From Gammaproteobacteria bacterium (GTDB lineage: Bacteria > Pseudomonadota > Gammaproteobacteria > Pseudomonadales > Pseudohongiellaceae): DNA of 64,000 nt. Positions within the stretch are counted from its first letter, which is position 1, and the number at the start of each line of letters is the position of its first letter. The notes under the pieces are model-generated. The model was not told where the DNA came from. It ran no database searches and was given only the letters and a program-made list of their open reading frames with translations. Made by a program: the position numbers and the translations under genes. Positions 18,557-28,295 of the stretch are shown in pieces. The DNA lies in contig JAQWQD010000017.1 in the NCBI GenBank assembly GCA_029244985.1, forward strand, positions 186,001 to 250,000. Reading direction: 5' to 3'.

Positions 18557-19369
18557 CTAGTTTCCCTCCCTTCTCAGAGAAAATAGGTAAGCAACTAAAT
18601 CATCCAACTCACTTTCAGACATAGCTCCATCATAGCTAGGCATGGTCGAGCGTTCGATGCGTTCAATAGAGGCGATATTATTCTTTTGATATGACCAAAG
18701 ATTTGAATCATTATCCATAATGCGCACAGAAAAACTGTCTTCGCCCATTCGGAAACCCGAACGGGTAACTCCGTCAGGGCCAGTTATTTCTAGAGTCCAC
18801 CATCGTGGTGCAACATCTTCGTGGGGGTTGGTAATTGCTGTCATTAAATCTTCCGGCCGAGTGCTTTCACCAACTCTTGAAAGGTCAGGACCAAGTCGAC
18901 CTCCTTGCCCGTTTACCATATGGCAAGAAGCACAGTCACCATTGTTCAGAAATAACGCCAGACCAGCGTCGGGGTTTCCATCTAATTCTACAGAGGCTGG
19001 GTCATAACGTAAGGATTCTATATAGGAAACTACTTGCCATACTTGAGCATCAGGTAAATCGGCATCGACTGGCAACATGGCAGTATTCGGTACGCCGTTG
19101 CGGACGACATTGAAAATACCGACGGGGTTGTTGGCTCTGCTCAGGCGGCCAGTTAGGTCAGGAGCGCCAGTCTCATCGTTGCCTTTGGCATCAAAGCCAT
19201 GACAGCGGGAGCATTGTCTTTCAAAGTAGCGCTCGCCTTGGAGAACATCGTAAGTGGTATTGTAAAGAGTGCCGGCATCTTCCGCGGAACTTGGGAGGCC
19301 GACGAGAATCAGGGATAGTGCTCCAATAGAAAAGAGACCTTTCCAAAGAATGCTTGCTTTTAGATGCAT
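18557..19369 (-). CDS. Exported di-haem cytochrome c
   Basis: A 270-residue periplasmic protein with a signal peptide and two C-x2-C-H haem sites: CSRCH near residue 53 and CASCH near residue 150. The second domain ends in VNGQGGRLGPDLSRVG. The C-terminal ~80 residues (RSGFRMGEDSFSVRIMDNDSNLWSY) look like the C-terminal part seen in haem-binding cytochromes that accompany PQQ or glycosidase-type proteins, ending with a helical region (ELDDLVAYLFSLR). I chose the ATG at 19369 with AAGGAG five bases before it; a GTG two codons earlier overlaps that ribosome-binding site. It is transcribed with the PQQ dehydrogenase and likely accepts its electrons. Confidence 0.9.
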   Translation of the reverse strand: MHLKASILWKGLFSIGALSLILVGLPSSAEDAGTLYNTTYDVLQGERYFERQCSRCHGFDAKGNDETGAPDLTGRLSRANNPVGIFNVVRNGVPNTAMLPVDADLPDAQVWQVVSYIESLRYDPASVELDGNPDAGLALFLNNGDCASCHMVNGQGGRLGPDLSRVGESTRPEDLMTAITNPHEDVAPRWWTLEITGPDGVTRSGFRMGEDSFSVRIMDNDSNLWSYQKNNIASIERIERSTMPSYDGAMSESELDDLVAYLFSLRREGN

Positions 19370-19466
19370 ACTCACTCCTTTTGCTTCTTTTGTACGTGAG
19401 GCCGACTAGTTTAACATCAGTGAGAGTTGATGCAATCGCAGGATTTTTAGGGGCGTGTGGTAAGAA

Positions 19467-19937
19467 TCATTGGTTAGTTTCCGCCCAATGAGTGTCTCTT
19501 TCACCAATTTGGTCGAGACCTGGCGCTAAAATGCCCTGCCCAGGAATGAAATTCGCTTCAAGGCGGACTCCGTCAGGATCTTCAAACAAGACTGAATAGT
19601 AACCCGGTGCGAATCCGTCTTGCTGTGGTCCGTGAATAATTTTTGCCTCTAGTTCAATGGCCAGTTTGTAGATCTCATCCACGTCATTTTTAGAACGCGC
19701 ACGAAAACAAAAATGATGAAGCCCAATTTGCCCTTGCTTGAATCGAGCGCTTCTATGCTCTTCAGGACACTGATGAATGACGATGCCGGTACGACCACCA
19801 ACACCATAGAAACTACCTTCGTTATCTAGCACGACCTTCATCCCTAGGCATTCAAACAATTTCCGGTAAAACGGCTTTGAACGTTCGACGCTGGTGACCA
19901 TTAAAGCTATGTGTGCAATGCCATTTATTTCAGCCAT
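19467..19937 (-). CDS. VOC-family (glyoxalase/dioxygenase-like) metalloprotein
   Basis: A 156-residue single VOC protein. Metal-ligand candidates are His9 (GIAHIALMV), the histidines of QIGLHHFCFRAR and the Glu of GVRLEANF. SVLFEDPDGVRLE is the standard VOC C-terminal strand. Members include glyoxalase I, fosfomycin-resistance enzymes and dioxygenases. It begins six bases after the stop of the DUF606-type transporter gene, so the two are probably one operon, which hints at a transported or detoxified compound (inference). Confidence 0.85.
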   Translation of the reverse strand: MAEINGIAHIALMVTSVERSKPFYRKLFECLGMKVVLDNEGSFYGVGGRTGIVIHQCPEEHRSARFKQGQIGLHHFCFRARSKNDVDEIYKLAIELEAKIIHGPQQDGFAPGYYSVLFEDPDGVRLEANFIPGQGILAPGLDQIGERDTHWAETNQ

Positions 19938-19943
19938 TTATAT

Positions 19944-20402
19944 CTAGTCCTTAACAACAAGAAAAACTCCTAGAGCCATAAAAGCTAAACCGAAAATCCG
20001 CTGTGGAGAGATAGAAACCTGAGGAGTTCCTAGCAAACCGATTTGATCAATAAGAGTCATAGCGATTAATTGTCCGAGCAGAACAAACGCGACAGCGTTG
20101 CCAACGCCAAAGCGGGGTGTTACCCAGGTAATCGTGAATGTATAGAAAACCACAAAGAAGCCGCCGAGGTAATAATAGAAGGGTGTCGGGCTTCGGTATA
20201 TTGAAGAGGGTATTCCTTCTGTAAATAATGTAATGGCAACTGCACTAAGTAAGGCAACTGATAATAAAATACAGGAAGCAACTGCGGTACTCTGCAAGCG
20301 TATGCTTAGCCCGCCGTTAAGTGCGGCCATGATCGGAATTCCAAAGCCCGCTAGCAGCATTAACGCTGCGTAAAACCAAGTTTGCTGCGATATTACTCCC
20401 AT
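19944..20402 (-). CDS. DUF606/YdcZ-type small DMT-superfamily membrane protein
   Basis: A 152-residue inner-membrane protein with five hydrophobic segments. The segment VAFVLLGQLIAMTLIDQIGLLG (starting near residue 103) is characteristic of the DUF606 half-size drug/metabolite transporter family, which often works as dimers. An AAGGAA lies before the ATG. The VOC gene follows at six bases. Transport specificity is unknown. Confidence 0.75.
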   Translation of the reverse strand: MGVISQQTWFYAALMLLAGFGIPIMAALNGGLSIRLQSTAVASCILLSVALLSAVAITLFTEGIPSSIYRSPTPFYYYLGGFFVVFYTFTITWVTPRFGVGNAVAFVLLGQLIAMTLIDQIGLLGTPQVSISPQRIFGLAFMALGVFLVVKD

Positions 20403-20536
20403 ATAAGTTCCTTAAAGATGTAAAATTAACTAATGGCTAGCTACTCAGTAGAGAGTTACGCGAATGTAAAGAATTACTGTAAATGTCATTAAGATTTATG
20501 AAAAATCCTGGCAGAGAATTGAATCAGAAAATACAG

Positions 20537-20827
20537 CTAATTCCTTGCCGCGTAAGCGCCAATGGCTGCATAGCCAATAGCATCAACTCTTTCCGCATCT
20601 TTACTGTAAAACCCAATTGAACCGTCTTCGTTAATCCAATACTCAATTTCGTGACCGACTAGCGCATTGATAATATCTTGTCGAATTTCACGATTGCGCA
20701 TTCTTATGTTTTCTTTGCCAGTCGTATTTAAATTAATCGCCTCTTTAGCTATCGGTGGAACAGGCTCTTTGCCACAGCTTATCAAGACTGCAGAGATGAG
20801 AAGTAAACAGAGTTTGAGTTTAGTCAT
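20537..20827 (-). CDS. Small predicted lipoprotein, unknown function
   Basis: A 96-residue protein with a short signal and lipobox VLISC (Cys18), so probably an outer- or inner-membrane lipoprotein. The mature part is short and polar (GKEPVPPIAKEAINLN, then an Arg-rich IRMRNREIRQDI) and ends IGYAAIGAYAARN. I do not recognise the family. It stands alone between the DUF606 gene and an unknown exported protein. Confidence 0.65.
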   Translation of the reverse strand: MTKLKLCLLLISAVLISCGKEPVPPIAKEAINLNTTGKENIRMRNREIRQDIINALVGHEIEYWINEDGSIGFYSKDAERVDAIGYAAIGAYAARN

Positions 20828-21037
20828 GAAATAATTCTAGGCGGATTGATTCACTAGGAACCAGCGCTATTTAAGGCATTACATTATTTTTATAAGAATC
20901 GTAATAGCGATTCACGCAGCGGTGGGGTTTATCGATGATACTTTTAAATTAGGATTTCCTCTTACATTCACCTCTATAAGAATAAAAGGTAAATAAATCT
21001 GCTATAACAGGGAATGCTCATGCTCGTAAACCTATAT

Positions 21038-22075
21038 TTAATTTGCAGCTTGCTCTCTTTCCAAGCGGCGGGCACCGGCTAGGATGCCAGGCATTGAATA
21101 GTTTCCTTCGTGACATGCATATTCGTATATGCTGCCCTCTAACGGGTAATAACTTAATTCGGCAGTCCAGGGCTGACTATAAAGATTTGAATCGTCAACT
21201 GTAAATTGATAAATGATTTCATCATCAGCATAGCGACTAAATTTTTCGATAAATCTTCCATCGGGAGAAATGGGTACTGCGCTTTGACCCATTTGCAAAG
21301 GATTGATATTAACAGTTTCTACAATTAATGTGTTGTCTTCGTACCAACCTACAGAATCACCTAGCCATTGCTGTAATTTTTCTGGGCGGCGATTTGCTCT
21401 GGCTTCTTCTGCATTTTCAAACAATGGTATTATGCGAGCATCGTGGACCATTTCTACCATGATCATTACATAATCATCTTTCTGCACAAACTGGTAGCTG
21501 CTGTTATACAGTGTGCTTAGCATGCCAGGACCTGCAGTATTACCAAACCCAATCAGACAACGCTCGGCAATAGGAATGGATTCTGGGCCAGATGCATCTG
21601 CGACACCAGTTAAGTAGCGCGCTCCAAATTGAATGCGATTAAGGTCGTACTTTGGCTCATCTAATCGAGGAATCACGCCATTGGGTGGATCGATAATAAA
21701 AGAAGTTCGAAACTCACCTCGAACCCGCGCTAATGCAGAGCCTGGATCTGTCCAGAATAAGTTATAGCCGCGTAACCCAAAATCTTGGGCGCCGGCTGGT
21801 GGGGCGCCAGTATCGGGGTCAATTGCCGGTCCGGATTCGATATTGTCTCGCGATATGCCAGCAATCGACATATTAGCGACAATTTCTTGCGCTTCCTCTG
21901 CCGAAACCACAAGTTCGACCCCGCGGGGGCGAGTAAGGCCAGTCCGGGAAGTATTTGTCCAGATACCAGAAAGTTCAGGAATGTCTGAACTTTGGGCGAA
22001 TATTGCAGCTGGTGTGATATTCAGGATAAGTCCTACCAGTGCGGCAGTAAACGTAAGCGATTTTGACAAAGACAT
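21038..22075 (-). CDS. Exported protein of unknown family (paralogue A)
   Basis: A 345-residue secreted protein, probably periplasmic, with a signal ending near AAIFAQ. I start at the ATG at 22075 with GGGAG upstream; a longer frame adds a charged leader before the signal. It shares a whole-length pattern with the protein at 30236-31255: YNLFWTDPG, GEFRTSFIIDPPNGVIP, ERCLIGFGN..GPGM, VMIMVEMVHDARII, WLGDSVGWYEDNTLIVET, YQFTVDDSNLYSQPW, and the ending YEYACHEGNYSM..ILAGAR. These are paralogues. No enzyme motif is recognised, though conserved Asp/Glu/His/Cys positions suggest an ordered domain. Function unknown. Confidence 0.75.
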   Translation of the reverse strand: MSLSKSLTFTAALVGLILNITPAAIFAQSSDIPELSGIWTNTSRTGLTRPRGVELVVSAEEAQEIVANMSIAGISRDNIESGPAIDPDTGAPPAGAQDFGLRGYNLFWTDPGSALARVRGEFRTSFIIDPPNGVIPRLDEPKYDLNRIQFGARYLTGVADASGPESIPIAERCLIGFGNTAGPGMLSTLYNSSYQFVQKDDYVMIMVEMVHDARIIPLFENAEEARANRRPEKLQQWLGDSVGWYEDNTLIVETVNINPLQMGQSAVPISPDGRFIEKFSRYADDEIIYQFTVDDSNLYSQPWTAELSYYPLEGSIYEYACHEGNYSMPGILAGARRLEREQAAN

Positions 22076-22302
22076 GAGCTCTCCCGAGTCTTTAAAACTA
22101 CGTAATTCTTTGATGTGTAAAGATATTCTCATAATGTCGCGTTGTAAACCTCATTTAAGAAATTAACGCCTGATTACTACTATTCTCTCATGTGGGAAAG
22201 AACTGATATGTTAACTAGGGAATGATGGTTATTAGGTTTCGATGAAGCCTATCAAGTTTTCATTAGCTATCTAATACTGATTTACTATAATCGCCGCAGG
22301 AT

Positions 22303-22728
22303 TCAAAAAGGGGCTATAGTTATTCCTTCCATTTCGTTTGAAGGGTCCAGTGGGACATCTCCAGCAGGGAAGTCTAGATCGGAAAGAATATAAGCCACTA
22401 TGTTGGTGTATTCATCATCTGATAAAGATCCTGGATTATCGGATGGCATTTCACTTGCTAGGATATACCAAAAGTTCATAAGAGGTCTTTCTTCCCAGGC
22501 AAACCAAATATCTCGGTAGAATTTCATAGCGTGACAGGCTTTGCAGTTAGCATCATGATCATCTTTACCTAAAATAGCTTGCGCTTCCGTATACACACCC
22601 TCGCTGATGTTTCGTTGTTGGGCGACAGATGTGGCTCCGAGTGAAATAAGCAATAGAGAAAATATAACAGTTATTTTCTTCGATGGGCTTAACATTGGAG
22701 GTTTCAAGTAGACTTGTGATTTATTCAA
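22303..22728 (-). CDS. Small exported mono-haem cytochrome c
   Basis: A 141-residue protein with a signal peptide (...ISLGATSVAQ) and one C-x2-C-H site, CKACH with Cys62, Cys65 and His66. A downstream Met in MPSDNPGSLSD could be the axial ligand. The start is a TTG that overlaps the TGA of the upstream 187-residue gene and has AGGA before it, implying translational coupling; an internal ATG at 22695 has no ribosome-binding site. Such small cytochromes shuttle electrons from periplasmic dehydrogenases. The co-transcribed upstream partner is an unknown exported protein. Confidence 0.85.
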   Translation of the reverse strand: MNKSQVYLKPPMLSPSKKITVIFSLLLISLGATSVAQQRNISEGVYTEAQAILGKDDHDANCKACHAMKFYRDIWFAWEERPLMNFWYILASEMPSDNPGSLSDDEYTNIVAYILSDLDFPAGDVPLDPSNEMEGITIAPF

Positions 22729-23288
22729 TTATCGGTCCTGTCCTCTAGTGCGCCAACAAGCCCTGAAAGTTTTCTTAGTGCTTCATTAAACTCAGGAACC
22801 TCAATTGCAAGACGGATCATCTCTTGTTCCATTGCTTTTGTTTTCTCAAGCACTTCGCCTGCCGCTGAATCGAGATCCATTAGTGCGCCGGATCCTGGTG
22901 TTCCTAAAGCTCCGCCTGACAATCCCTCCAAAAACCTCTGCGTTTGAAATGCCTGCTCGTTTCTCAGATACGCTGCCATGCATGTTGTTACTGGCAAATG
23001 GGATCCCGTATACACCACTTCTTCGCAAGTTACATCGAACTCGTCGTTGTTGTTCAGCTCATTAAATAAATTATAAACATCTGCTTCTGCGGATTTTATC
23101 TCTAAGCGCAATGAGTAGGTGGTTCGCTCGCCTATTACGCTAATTTCTTCAATGACATCGTTGGCAGCCTGTGACTCAGTTGCGGACTCAGATTCAGATG
23201 GGGATTCTTGCTGCTGGCTTAGGATAAGCGGACTGAAACAGATTAGGCTTATAAAAAATGCCAGATTAGCACCGAGTTTTTTAGTCAT
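22725..23288 (-). CDS. Exported protein of unknown function with TonB-box-like EEISVIGER motif
   Basis: A 187-residue secreted protein (signal ending near SPLILSQ, then a Ser/Glu-rich linker). It has the sequence IEEISVIGERTTYSLR near residue 45, which resembles the start of TonB-dependent receptors (EEI-V-G-R) although the protein is far too short to be one. The rest is helical and contains two Cys (VTCEEVVYTG and TTCMAAYL) that could form a disulfide. A GAGAGG ribosome-binding site precedes the ATG. It overlaps the cytochrome c gene by the TTGA junction. Family not recognised. Confidence 0.7.
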   Translation of the reverse strand: MTKKLGANLAFFISLICFSPLILSQQQESPSESESATESQAANDVIEEISVIGERTTYSLRLEIKSAEADVYNLFNELNNNDEFDVTCEEVVYTGSHLPVTTCMAAYLRNEQAFQTQRFLEGLSGGALGTPGSGALMDLDSAAGEVLEKTKAMEQEMIRLAIEVPEFNEALRKLSGLVGALEDRTDN

Positions 23289-23749
23289 ACATGCCTCTCA
23301 AAGCCAGAAACTAATACTAAATTTAGTTACTTTAATTCTTAGGAGCAATACCTATTATTCCTAATTCCTGACAACAAAAACTACGACCCTCGCATTTTTC
23401 TGGATCTGCGCGAGTTTGTCAGACGATTATAGGCTTTAAGTCGTGGATAGTATGCTTCAGTTCAGCTATTTAGCCCGAGCTGAGTGTTTTTCACCGTGAG
23501 CGCAGACTTAGGCATTCATGCTATTGTTATGTAAGTACCGCATGAGTTTTTAGAATCAATTCTTGCCTAAGGCCTTGCTAGTAGACTGGGGTTGACCTTA
23601 AATAGAGGCGCTGACTGAAGGCATGCAGTACTAGTCGACTACTCGGAAAATCCAAAGGTATTGATAGAGTTACGTTAAAAAAAGGGGGGGTAGATGAAAA
23701 TAACTCCCTAGATAATGAATAGAGCGCAATATTTATTATTCGTAAAGTG
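23289..23749. other. Non-coding gap, contains an A7G7 tract
   Basis: I see no open reading frame with coding character, no tRNA and no convincing terminator. It holds a run of seven A and seven G at 23677-23690, 60 bases beyond the stop of the DUF6644-like gene. Confidence 0.5.
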
Positions 23750-24790
23750 TTAAATAATATGCCCTATCCATCGACCCGCCAACATTACGCCAGCCCAAAG
23801 AAAGAGAGATAGACCACCAACGATTTTAATTTGAATTGGTGTAGCTGCATTATTAGCGTCAAATTTCTCGACATTTTTAAACAACTTAAAATGAAAATAG
23901 GCCATATTAATTCCCGCCAAAATTAAGAGTGCGAGTTTTGCCTGAAAGGCAGGATTCTCTAAGTGTGAGGCAGCGCGAGTGATGAACATTCCGAGGCCGG
24001 TAATGACTGCAACGACAAAAGCGCCCCAGGCCCAAGGAACTAACTCACGATTCAGTGTTGAAATAGAATATCGAGTCGCACCAATGCCAAGTAGTCGTAA
24101 GTCGACCCAGAGAATAGAGCCCAGCATTAGTGTTGCTGCGATAACGTGGATGGTTTCAATCGTTGGGAACCAATTTGTTCCAGCAATGAGTTGAGATAGC
24201 GACCAATTTTCTACTCTAACCCAGAATGGATATTCCTGACCGTCGTCGTAGGGTTCTAGGTACCACAGCGGATATTCTATGTATTCGAGATAAGCGATCC
24301 AGCGACCTGCAGTGCAAATCATTAATATCGCGAGAATAGAAAGTGCTGCAATGGTGCGGGAGATCCAAATTCGCTGAGGAGTATGTACCCAATAGCTCTC
24401 CTGTTGTTTGCTCATTAAGTGATAGAAAATCATCACCACTAGTAAGGGGGCTAGGAGTGCCATCTTCCAGGCAAATACTGGGTTGTTGAAATAACGGTTA
24501 GGTCGCCCAAATACGAAAAATGCACCGGAGATTATCATGATGACCAGTGCAATCCAGAAGTAAGGCATCACACGCCCAGTTAGCTCGCCAATACTTTGGG
24601 ATGGGGCAGCTAAGCCTAGAATCCTCAAGCTCATCAAAGCTACTGTTCCCATGACAACGGCAATACCAAGAATGTGCACAGTTTGAATGATGGGAGGAAA
24701 GCCCGGTACATTGGTAAGAGTCCATAATGCACCGCTTTGTAAAAAGGAACCGCTTAACAATTCGCCCATGCCGATAAAAAAATCTGGCAT
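23750..24790 (-). CDS. DUF6644-like duplicated membrane protein
   Basis: A 346-residue inner-membrane protein built from two similar halves. The first half (about residues 30-125) has PIIQTVHILGIAVVMG, LMSLRILGL, FNNPVFAWKMALLAPL and a YH near its end. The second half (about 210-325) repeats this as PTIETIHVIAATLMLG, WVDLRLLGI, LENPAFQAKLALLILAG and FH. Each half has about four membrane segments with conserved His, which could ligate haem as in cytochrome-b-like or CopD-like proteins (inference). The pattern matches what I recall as DUF6644. A linker with many aromatics joins them. Function unknown; nearby cytochromes make an electron-transfer role possible. Confidence 0.7.
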   Translation of the reverse strand: MPDFFIGMGELLSGSFLQSGALWTLTNVPGFPPIIQTVHILGIAVVMGTVALMSLRILGLAAPSQSIGELTGRVMPYFWIALVIMIISGAFFVFGRPNRYFNNPVFAWKMALLAPLLVVMIFYHLMSKQQESYWVHTPQRIWISRTIAALSILAILMICTAGRWIAYLEYIEYPLWYLEPYDDGQEYPFWVRVENWSLSQLIAGTNWFPTIETIHVIAATLMLGSILWVDLRLLGIGATRYSISTLNRELVPWAWGAFVVAVITGLGMFITRAASHLENPAFQAKLALLILAGINMAYFHFKLFKNVEKFDANNAATPIQIKIVGGLSLFLWAGVMLAGRWIGHII

Positions 24791-24938
24791 TAGTTCTATA
24801 GCTCTCGTGTTTGTTGTTATTATTAATAATGAGTGGGACCGAGCATAGCATGATTGGATTATTGAATGCAGGGGTGAATCTAGCAGTTAATCGTAAAATA
24901 GCATTACTCACAGAAGAGTAAGCTAGAGGGAAATAATA

Positions 24939-25331
24939 ATGAGTGACGAGCTAACTTATCTTACTTATACGGCTTTATTAACGGCATTGCTGTGGGTACC
25001 TTATATCCTTAATCAGATAAGTGCACTTGGATTGTTAAATGCCTTAGGATATCCCGAAAATGCCAACCCTGGCGCTCATTGGGCGCGACGCTTAAAAGCG
25101 GCGCACTACAATGCAGTGGAAAATCTTGTTGTATTTGCGACTTTGGTGTTGATTGTGGAAGTCTCAGGAATTAGTTCGGCCGCAACAGCCTTTTCGAGCA
25201 TGATTTTCTTTTTTGCCCGAATTGTGCATGTGCTCAGTTATACCTTTGCTGTGCCGTATGTGCGTACCCTTTCTTTTGCAGTGAGCTTTTTCGCAATGAT
25301 GGGTATTGCCTGGCAAATAATAACTGGATAG
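24939..25331 (+). CDS. MAPEG-family membrane protein
   Basis: A 130-residue protein with four hydrophobic segments and the MAPEG pattern: GAHWARRLKAAHYNAVENLVVFA (residues ~46-68) with the central Asn-Glu, then FFFARIVHVLSYTFAVPYVRT. Members are glutathione-dependent membrane enzymes or proteins of unknown role in bacteria. A GAGGG precedes the ATG. It converges with ilvD, with 30 bases between stops. Confidence 0.85.
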   Translation: MSDELTYLTYTALLTALLWVPYILNQISALGLLNALGYPENANPGAHWARRLKAAHYNAVENLVVFATLVLIVEVSGISSAATAFSSMIFFFARIVHVLSYTFAVPYVRTLSFAVSFFAMMGIAWQIITG

Positions 25332-25361
25332 TCCATTCGCCTAGATTTTTTGTAGACTAAG

Positions 25362-27041
25362 TTAAATATATTTGTCTGTCACAGCGCCTTCGGATGCTGA
25401 GGTAACAGTAGCTGCATACTTCGCAAGTACACCTCGTGTGTATCGTGGGTCCGGTTTTTGCCATGACTTTAGCCTGGTTTTTATTTCGTCGTCGCTGACC
25501 TCTAAACTTATGGTGTTGGACTCTGCGTCAATAGAAATGCGGTCTCCAGTTTCTACGATAGCGATGGGGCCGCCATCAAAAGCTTCAGGGGTCACGTGAC
25601 CCACAACAAAACCATGAGACCCGCCAGAAAACCTTCCATCGGTTATGAGGGCGACATCCTCGCCAAGACCTTTACCCATTATGGCTGAAGTAGGAGAGAG
25701 CATTTCTCGCATTCCAGGCGCACCCTTCGGACCCTCGTATCGAATAACTAGCACATCCTCTTTTACGACTGTTCCGTCCAAAATGCCTTTGAGGCAGTCC
25801 TCTTCTGATTCAAACACTCTGGCATTGCCAGTAAATGAAAGGCCTTCCTTGCCGGTAATTTTTGCAACGGAGCCGGCTGGCGCGAGATTGCCTTTTAGCA
25901 CTACTAAGTGAGAATCTTTTTTGATGGGATTATCAAAAGGTCGAATAATGTCTTGCTCTGTTGGGTAAGGAGCTACCGTCGCAAGGTTTTCTTCGAGGGT
26001 TTTACCGGTTACTGTTAAACAAGAACCATCGAGCATGCCGACTTCCAGCATGGTTTTCATTAATGGCTGAATACCACCGATTTTTATGAGTTCAGACATT
26101 AAATATTTACCGCTGGGTTTTAGGTCGGCCAACATTGGGACTTGTTTGCCGATACGAGTAAAGTCATCGAGCTCTAATTCGACGCCCATTGTGTGTGCCA
26201 TTGCTAGTAAATGAAGCACTGCATTAGTTGAACCTCCTAAGGCGATAGTAACCTTAATGGCATTATCGAAGGCACCACGCGTCATGATGTCAGAAGGTTT
26301 AATGTCGTTTTGGATTAAATGCATGATTGCATCGCCAGAGTTTAGGCAATCTCCAATTTTTTCTTCTGAAATGGCATCTTGGGCTGAGCTGTTTGGCAGA
26401 CTCATACCTAACGCCTCAATTGCTGAGGCCATGGTATTTGCGGTATACATACCGCCGCAGGAGCCGGGGCCCGGTATTGCGGTATCTTCGATTTGTTTGA
26501 GCTCTATATCGGAAACATTGCCAGCAGCATGCCCTCCTACAGCCTCAAATACGGAAATAATGTTGGTGTGATTTGGTCCAGGTTGAATAGTGCCGCCATA
26601 AACAAATAAGGAAGGGCGGTTCAAACGCGAGAGACCCATCATAAGGCCGGGCATGTTTTTATCGCAGCCACCGATGACGATAATGGCGTCATGGCCCATG
26701 CAGCCAGATACGGTTTCCACGCTATCTGCAATGACTTCACGGGATACGAGAGAATACTTCATGCCCTCGGTTCCCATAGAAATACCATCAGAGATCGTAA
26801 TTGCGTTATAGATGATGCCTTTACCGCCAGCTTCATCCGTCCCTTTGTTGACATGTTCGGCTAATTTATCGATATGCATATTGCAGGGGGTCACCATGGA
26901 CCATGTAGAGCAAATGCCAATTTGGGGTTTGGAGAAATCACTATCCTCAAACCCAACGGCCCGCAGCATCGACCTGCTTGGCGCCTGTTCTACGCCATCA
27001 ACTACAATCTTAGAATATTTTCTTAAGTCTTTGTTATTCAT
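25362..27041 (-). CDS. ilvD: Dihydroxy-acid dehydratase
   Basis: Dehydrates 2,3-dihydroxy-isovalerate and -methylvalerate in branched-chain amino-acid synthesis, using an iron-sulfur cluster. Visible motifs are the early Cys region [13 protein letters not shown], the GGCDKNMPG motif near residue 124 and [13 protein letters not shown] near residue 195; [20 protein letters not shown] closes the active site. The 559-residue length is that of the shorter [2Fe-2S] type rather than the ~615-residue E. coli type. No other ilv gene lies nearby; upstream it is divergent from alkA. Confidence 0.95.
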   Translation of the reverse strand: MNNKDLRKYSKIVVDGVEQAPSRSMLRAVGFEDSDFSKPQIGICSTWSMVTPCNMHIDKLAEHVNKGTDEAGGKGIIYNAITISDGISMGTEGMKYSLVSREVIADSVETVSGCMGHDAIIVIGGCDKNMPGLMMGLSRLNRPSLFVYGGTIQPGPNHTNIISVFEAVGGHAAGNVSDIELKQIEDTAIPGPGSCGGMYTANTMASAIEALGMSLPNSSAQDAISEEKIGDCLNSGDAIMHLIQNDIKPSDIMTRGAFDNAIKVTIALGGSTNAVLHLLAMAHTMGVELELDDFTRIGKQVPMLADLKPSGKYLMSELIKIGGIQPLMKTMLEVGMLDGSCLTVTGKTLEENLATVAPYPTEQDIIRPFDNPIKKDSHLVVLKGNLAPAGSVAKITGKEGLSFTGNARVFESEEDCLKGILDGTVVKEDVLVIRYEGPKGAPGMREMLSPTSAIMGKGLGEDVALITDGRFSGGSHGFVVGHVTPEAFDGGPIAIVETGDRISIDAESNTISLEVSDDEIKTRLKSWQKPDPRYTRGVLAKYAATVTSASEGAVTDKYI

Positions 27042-27326
27042 AATTTATTTAGGCTTTATCTTAGAAATTACTTGAAGCGGAATTACCGCATTTTTGCTAC
27101 TCAACTGTCGTTATCCGTGGGGCGTGGTGTTTGTAAACGGAGCACTATTAAAGAGGGCCGTAATATACACTATCAGGGCGACAATGTGTTTCGGTGCATC
27201 GCGAATTTGAGTGCTTAGTCACTTCGTTGTAGGGCTAGAAGCTATTGGTGCCAGGAGGAAATCCGTTATAGTGGACTTCATCATTTGCTAATACTAACCA
27301 CATAATCATCCCTTCAGTTTCTTGTT

Positions 27327-28274
27327 ATGACACGAAAATTCATAAAACAAAGTAATGGCGATACGGTTCGCACAACTCTTACCTATAAACCGCCATTTGA
27401 CTGGAAATCCCATTTGGCATTTCTTAATTACCGGTCTATCCAAGGTGTGGAAATCGTTACGGGAAATAGTTACGCAAGATCCTTTAGCCTAGATGGCCTG
27501 GATGGTGATTTTTTAGTGGAATTTTCAGAAGATAATTACAACATCGAGATACTGATAAATTTTCCGGACTCTACGCAACTGTATCGAATCATTGACCGTG
27601 TAAAATCTATTTTTGATCTGAGCGCTGATAGCAAGCAGATTGATAATTTCTTGGCAAAGGATCAAGTCCTGAAACCGATGGTAAAGAAATTCCCAGGCTC
27701 ACGAGTCCCTGGATGTTGGGATGGTTTCGAAGTGGCGGTGCGCGCCGTTCTTGGCCAACAAGTTACCGTAAAAGCTGCTTCAACATTAGTTTCTCGAATT
27801 GCAGAGCACCATGGCCGGCAATATGTTAGCACCATGGATGAGCTTACCTATATATTTCCTGATCCGGGGAAAATACAAAAAGCAAAAATGGATGGTTTGG
27901 GAATCGTTACGCAGAGAATCGCTGCAATTCAGGGTATTGCGGACCAAGTTCTCAGAGGGACTATGATTATAAATTCTACTGTGGATACAAGGGAATTTGT
28001 TGAACAAATTTGCAAAATAAAAGGCATAGGAGAGTGGACAGCATACTATATTGCGATGCGTGCACTGAATGACTCCGATGCATTCCCATACTCTGACTTA
28101 ATATTGCGCCGTGCTATGAATGTTGACGAAAAACTAACAGCAAAGAAATTACTAAAGCACTCTGAGATTTGGCAACCTTGGCGCGCGTATTCAGCAATCT
28201 TGTTATGGAAGAATTATGGTGCCTCACTTAATCAGAAGGCTAAAAAGATAACGCGCAAGCGTAAAAATATTTGA
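27327..28274 (+). CDS. alkA: DNA-3-methyladenine glycosylase II
   Basis: Excises alkylated purines from DNA. The 315-residue AlkA-like protein has an N-terminal TBP-like half (PPFDWKSHLAFLNYRSIQGVE), then AVRAVLGQQVTVKAASTLV, the HhH motif KIKGIGEWTAYYIAMRAL near residue 230 and the catalytic Asp in FPYSDLILRRAM. There is no Ada-type regulatory domain. The ogt gene follows after 21 bases with its own strong ribosome-binding site, so both form an alkylation-repair operon. The AlkA-specific length and HhH-GPD order make the assignment firm. Confidence 0.9.
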   Translation: MTRKFIKQSNGDTVRTTLTYKPPFDWKSHLAFLNYRSIQGVEIVTGNSYARSFSLDGLDGDFLVEFSEDNYNIEILINFPDSTQLYRIIDRVKSIFDLSADSKQIDNFLAKDQVLKPMVKKFPGSRVPGCWDGFEVAVRAVLGQQVTVKAASTLVSRIAEHHGRQYVSTMDELTYIFPDPGKIQKAKMDGLGIVTQRIAAIQGIADQVLRGTMIINSTVDTREFVEQICKIKGIGEWTAYYIAMRALNDSDAFPYSDLILRRAMNVDEKLTAKKLLKHSEIWQPWRAYSAILLWKNYGASLNQKAKKITRKRKNI

Positions 28275-28295
28275 GTAATTTAGGAGGCGCCGATA

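Noticed and set aside
23677..23690. A7G7 homopolymer tract, possible phase-variable switch
   Set aside because: It lies downstream of the nearest gene and in no reading frame or promoter spacer I can identify.
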